From assembly GCA_021820805.1 (NCBI GenBank), contig JAKADF010000242.1, forward strand, positions 1 to 5,902: DNA of 5,902 nt, read 5' to 3'. Origin of the DNA: Bacillota bacterium (GTDB lineage: Bacteria; Bacillota; Bacilli; Alicyclobacillales; Alicyclobacillaceae). The position numbers and the translations under genes are program-made. Positions 5,815-5,902 of the stretch are shown piece after piece (position 1 is the first letter of the stretch; each line of letters opens with the position of its first letter). The notes under the pieces were generated by a model. The model was given only the letters and a program-made list of their open reading frames with translations. It was not told where the DNA came from and did no database searches.

Positions 5815-5902
5815 TGTTTATGGTGGCCCCGTATGTCAAGACAAAAATTTTTAATCTCTAAGCTATAGCCCAGTTTTCCCTGTCCCTATCATCTTTTTGG
5901 GA
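5815..5902 (-). mobile_element. Probable end of an IS3-like insertion sequence
   Basis: From 5815 the plus strand reads TGTTTATGGTGGCCCCGTAT, then GTCAAGACAAAAATTTTT. A terminal TG, a GGGGCCACC block and a GTCTTGACA block followed by an AT tract recall the ends of IS3/IS150-type elements as I remember them. The adjacent coding frame collapses exactly at this point. A perfect TTGACA (5839-5834, minus strand) points outward, as the -35 in the right inverted repeat of some IS3-family elements does, which would place the transposase beyond the window. No transposase motif is visible in the 88 bases present and the other end cannot be seen, so family and orientation are tentative. Confidence 0.5.

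Overview
The window looks like chromosomal DNA from a moderate-GC, Gram-positive Firmicute. The best guess is Alicyclobacillaceae or a close Bacilli relative. The reasons are the strong AGGAGG-type ribosome sites, several TTG/GTG starts, single-pass membrane-anchored extracytoplasmic proteins without an outer-membrane signature, and a surface protein with copper-amine-oxidase/stalk-like repeats of a kind I associate with that family. The taxonomic call is inference. Every recognisable gene lies on the minus strand, so transcription runs from high to low coordinates.

Layout, in transcription order. (1) At 5815-5902 there is what looks like the tip of an insertion sequence, probably IS3-like. 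(2) Directly against it, at 4954-5814, is the 3' part of a gene for a secreted, Ser/Thr/Asn/Gln-rich surface protein with stalk-like domains. Its N-terminus is missing, apparently because the IS interrupted it. (3) An intrinsic terminator at 4791-4845 closes that unit. (4) A two-gene operon follows: a membrane-anchored phosphodiester glycosidase (NAGPA-domain) protein at 3630-4541, then, 16 bases downstream, a membrane-anchored beta-propeller-like protein of unknown function at 2630-3613. (5) After about 295 bases without a gene comes a ClC-family anion channel/transporter with a C-terminal CBS pair (562-2334). (6) At the left edge, 1-369, is a decayed gene of the MntP (manganese efflux) family. 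It is split over three reading frames and has lost an internal segment.

The intact genes appear to be two independent units. The glycosidase/propeller pair probably acts together on the outer face of the membrane, on an unknown glycan phosphodiester. The ClC protein moves chloride or a similar anion across the membrane. Both ends of the window show gene decay (mntP by frameshift and deletion, the stalk protein by IS truncation), so this is a locus undergoing erosion rather than a compact defence island. I found no CRISPR array, tRNA, rRNA or toxin-antitoxin pair, and no convincing riboswitch.
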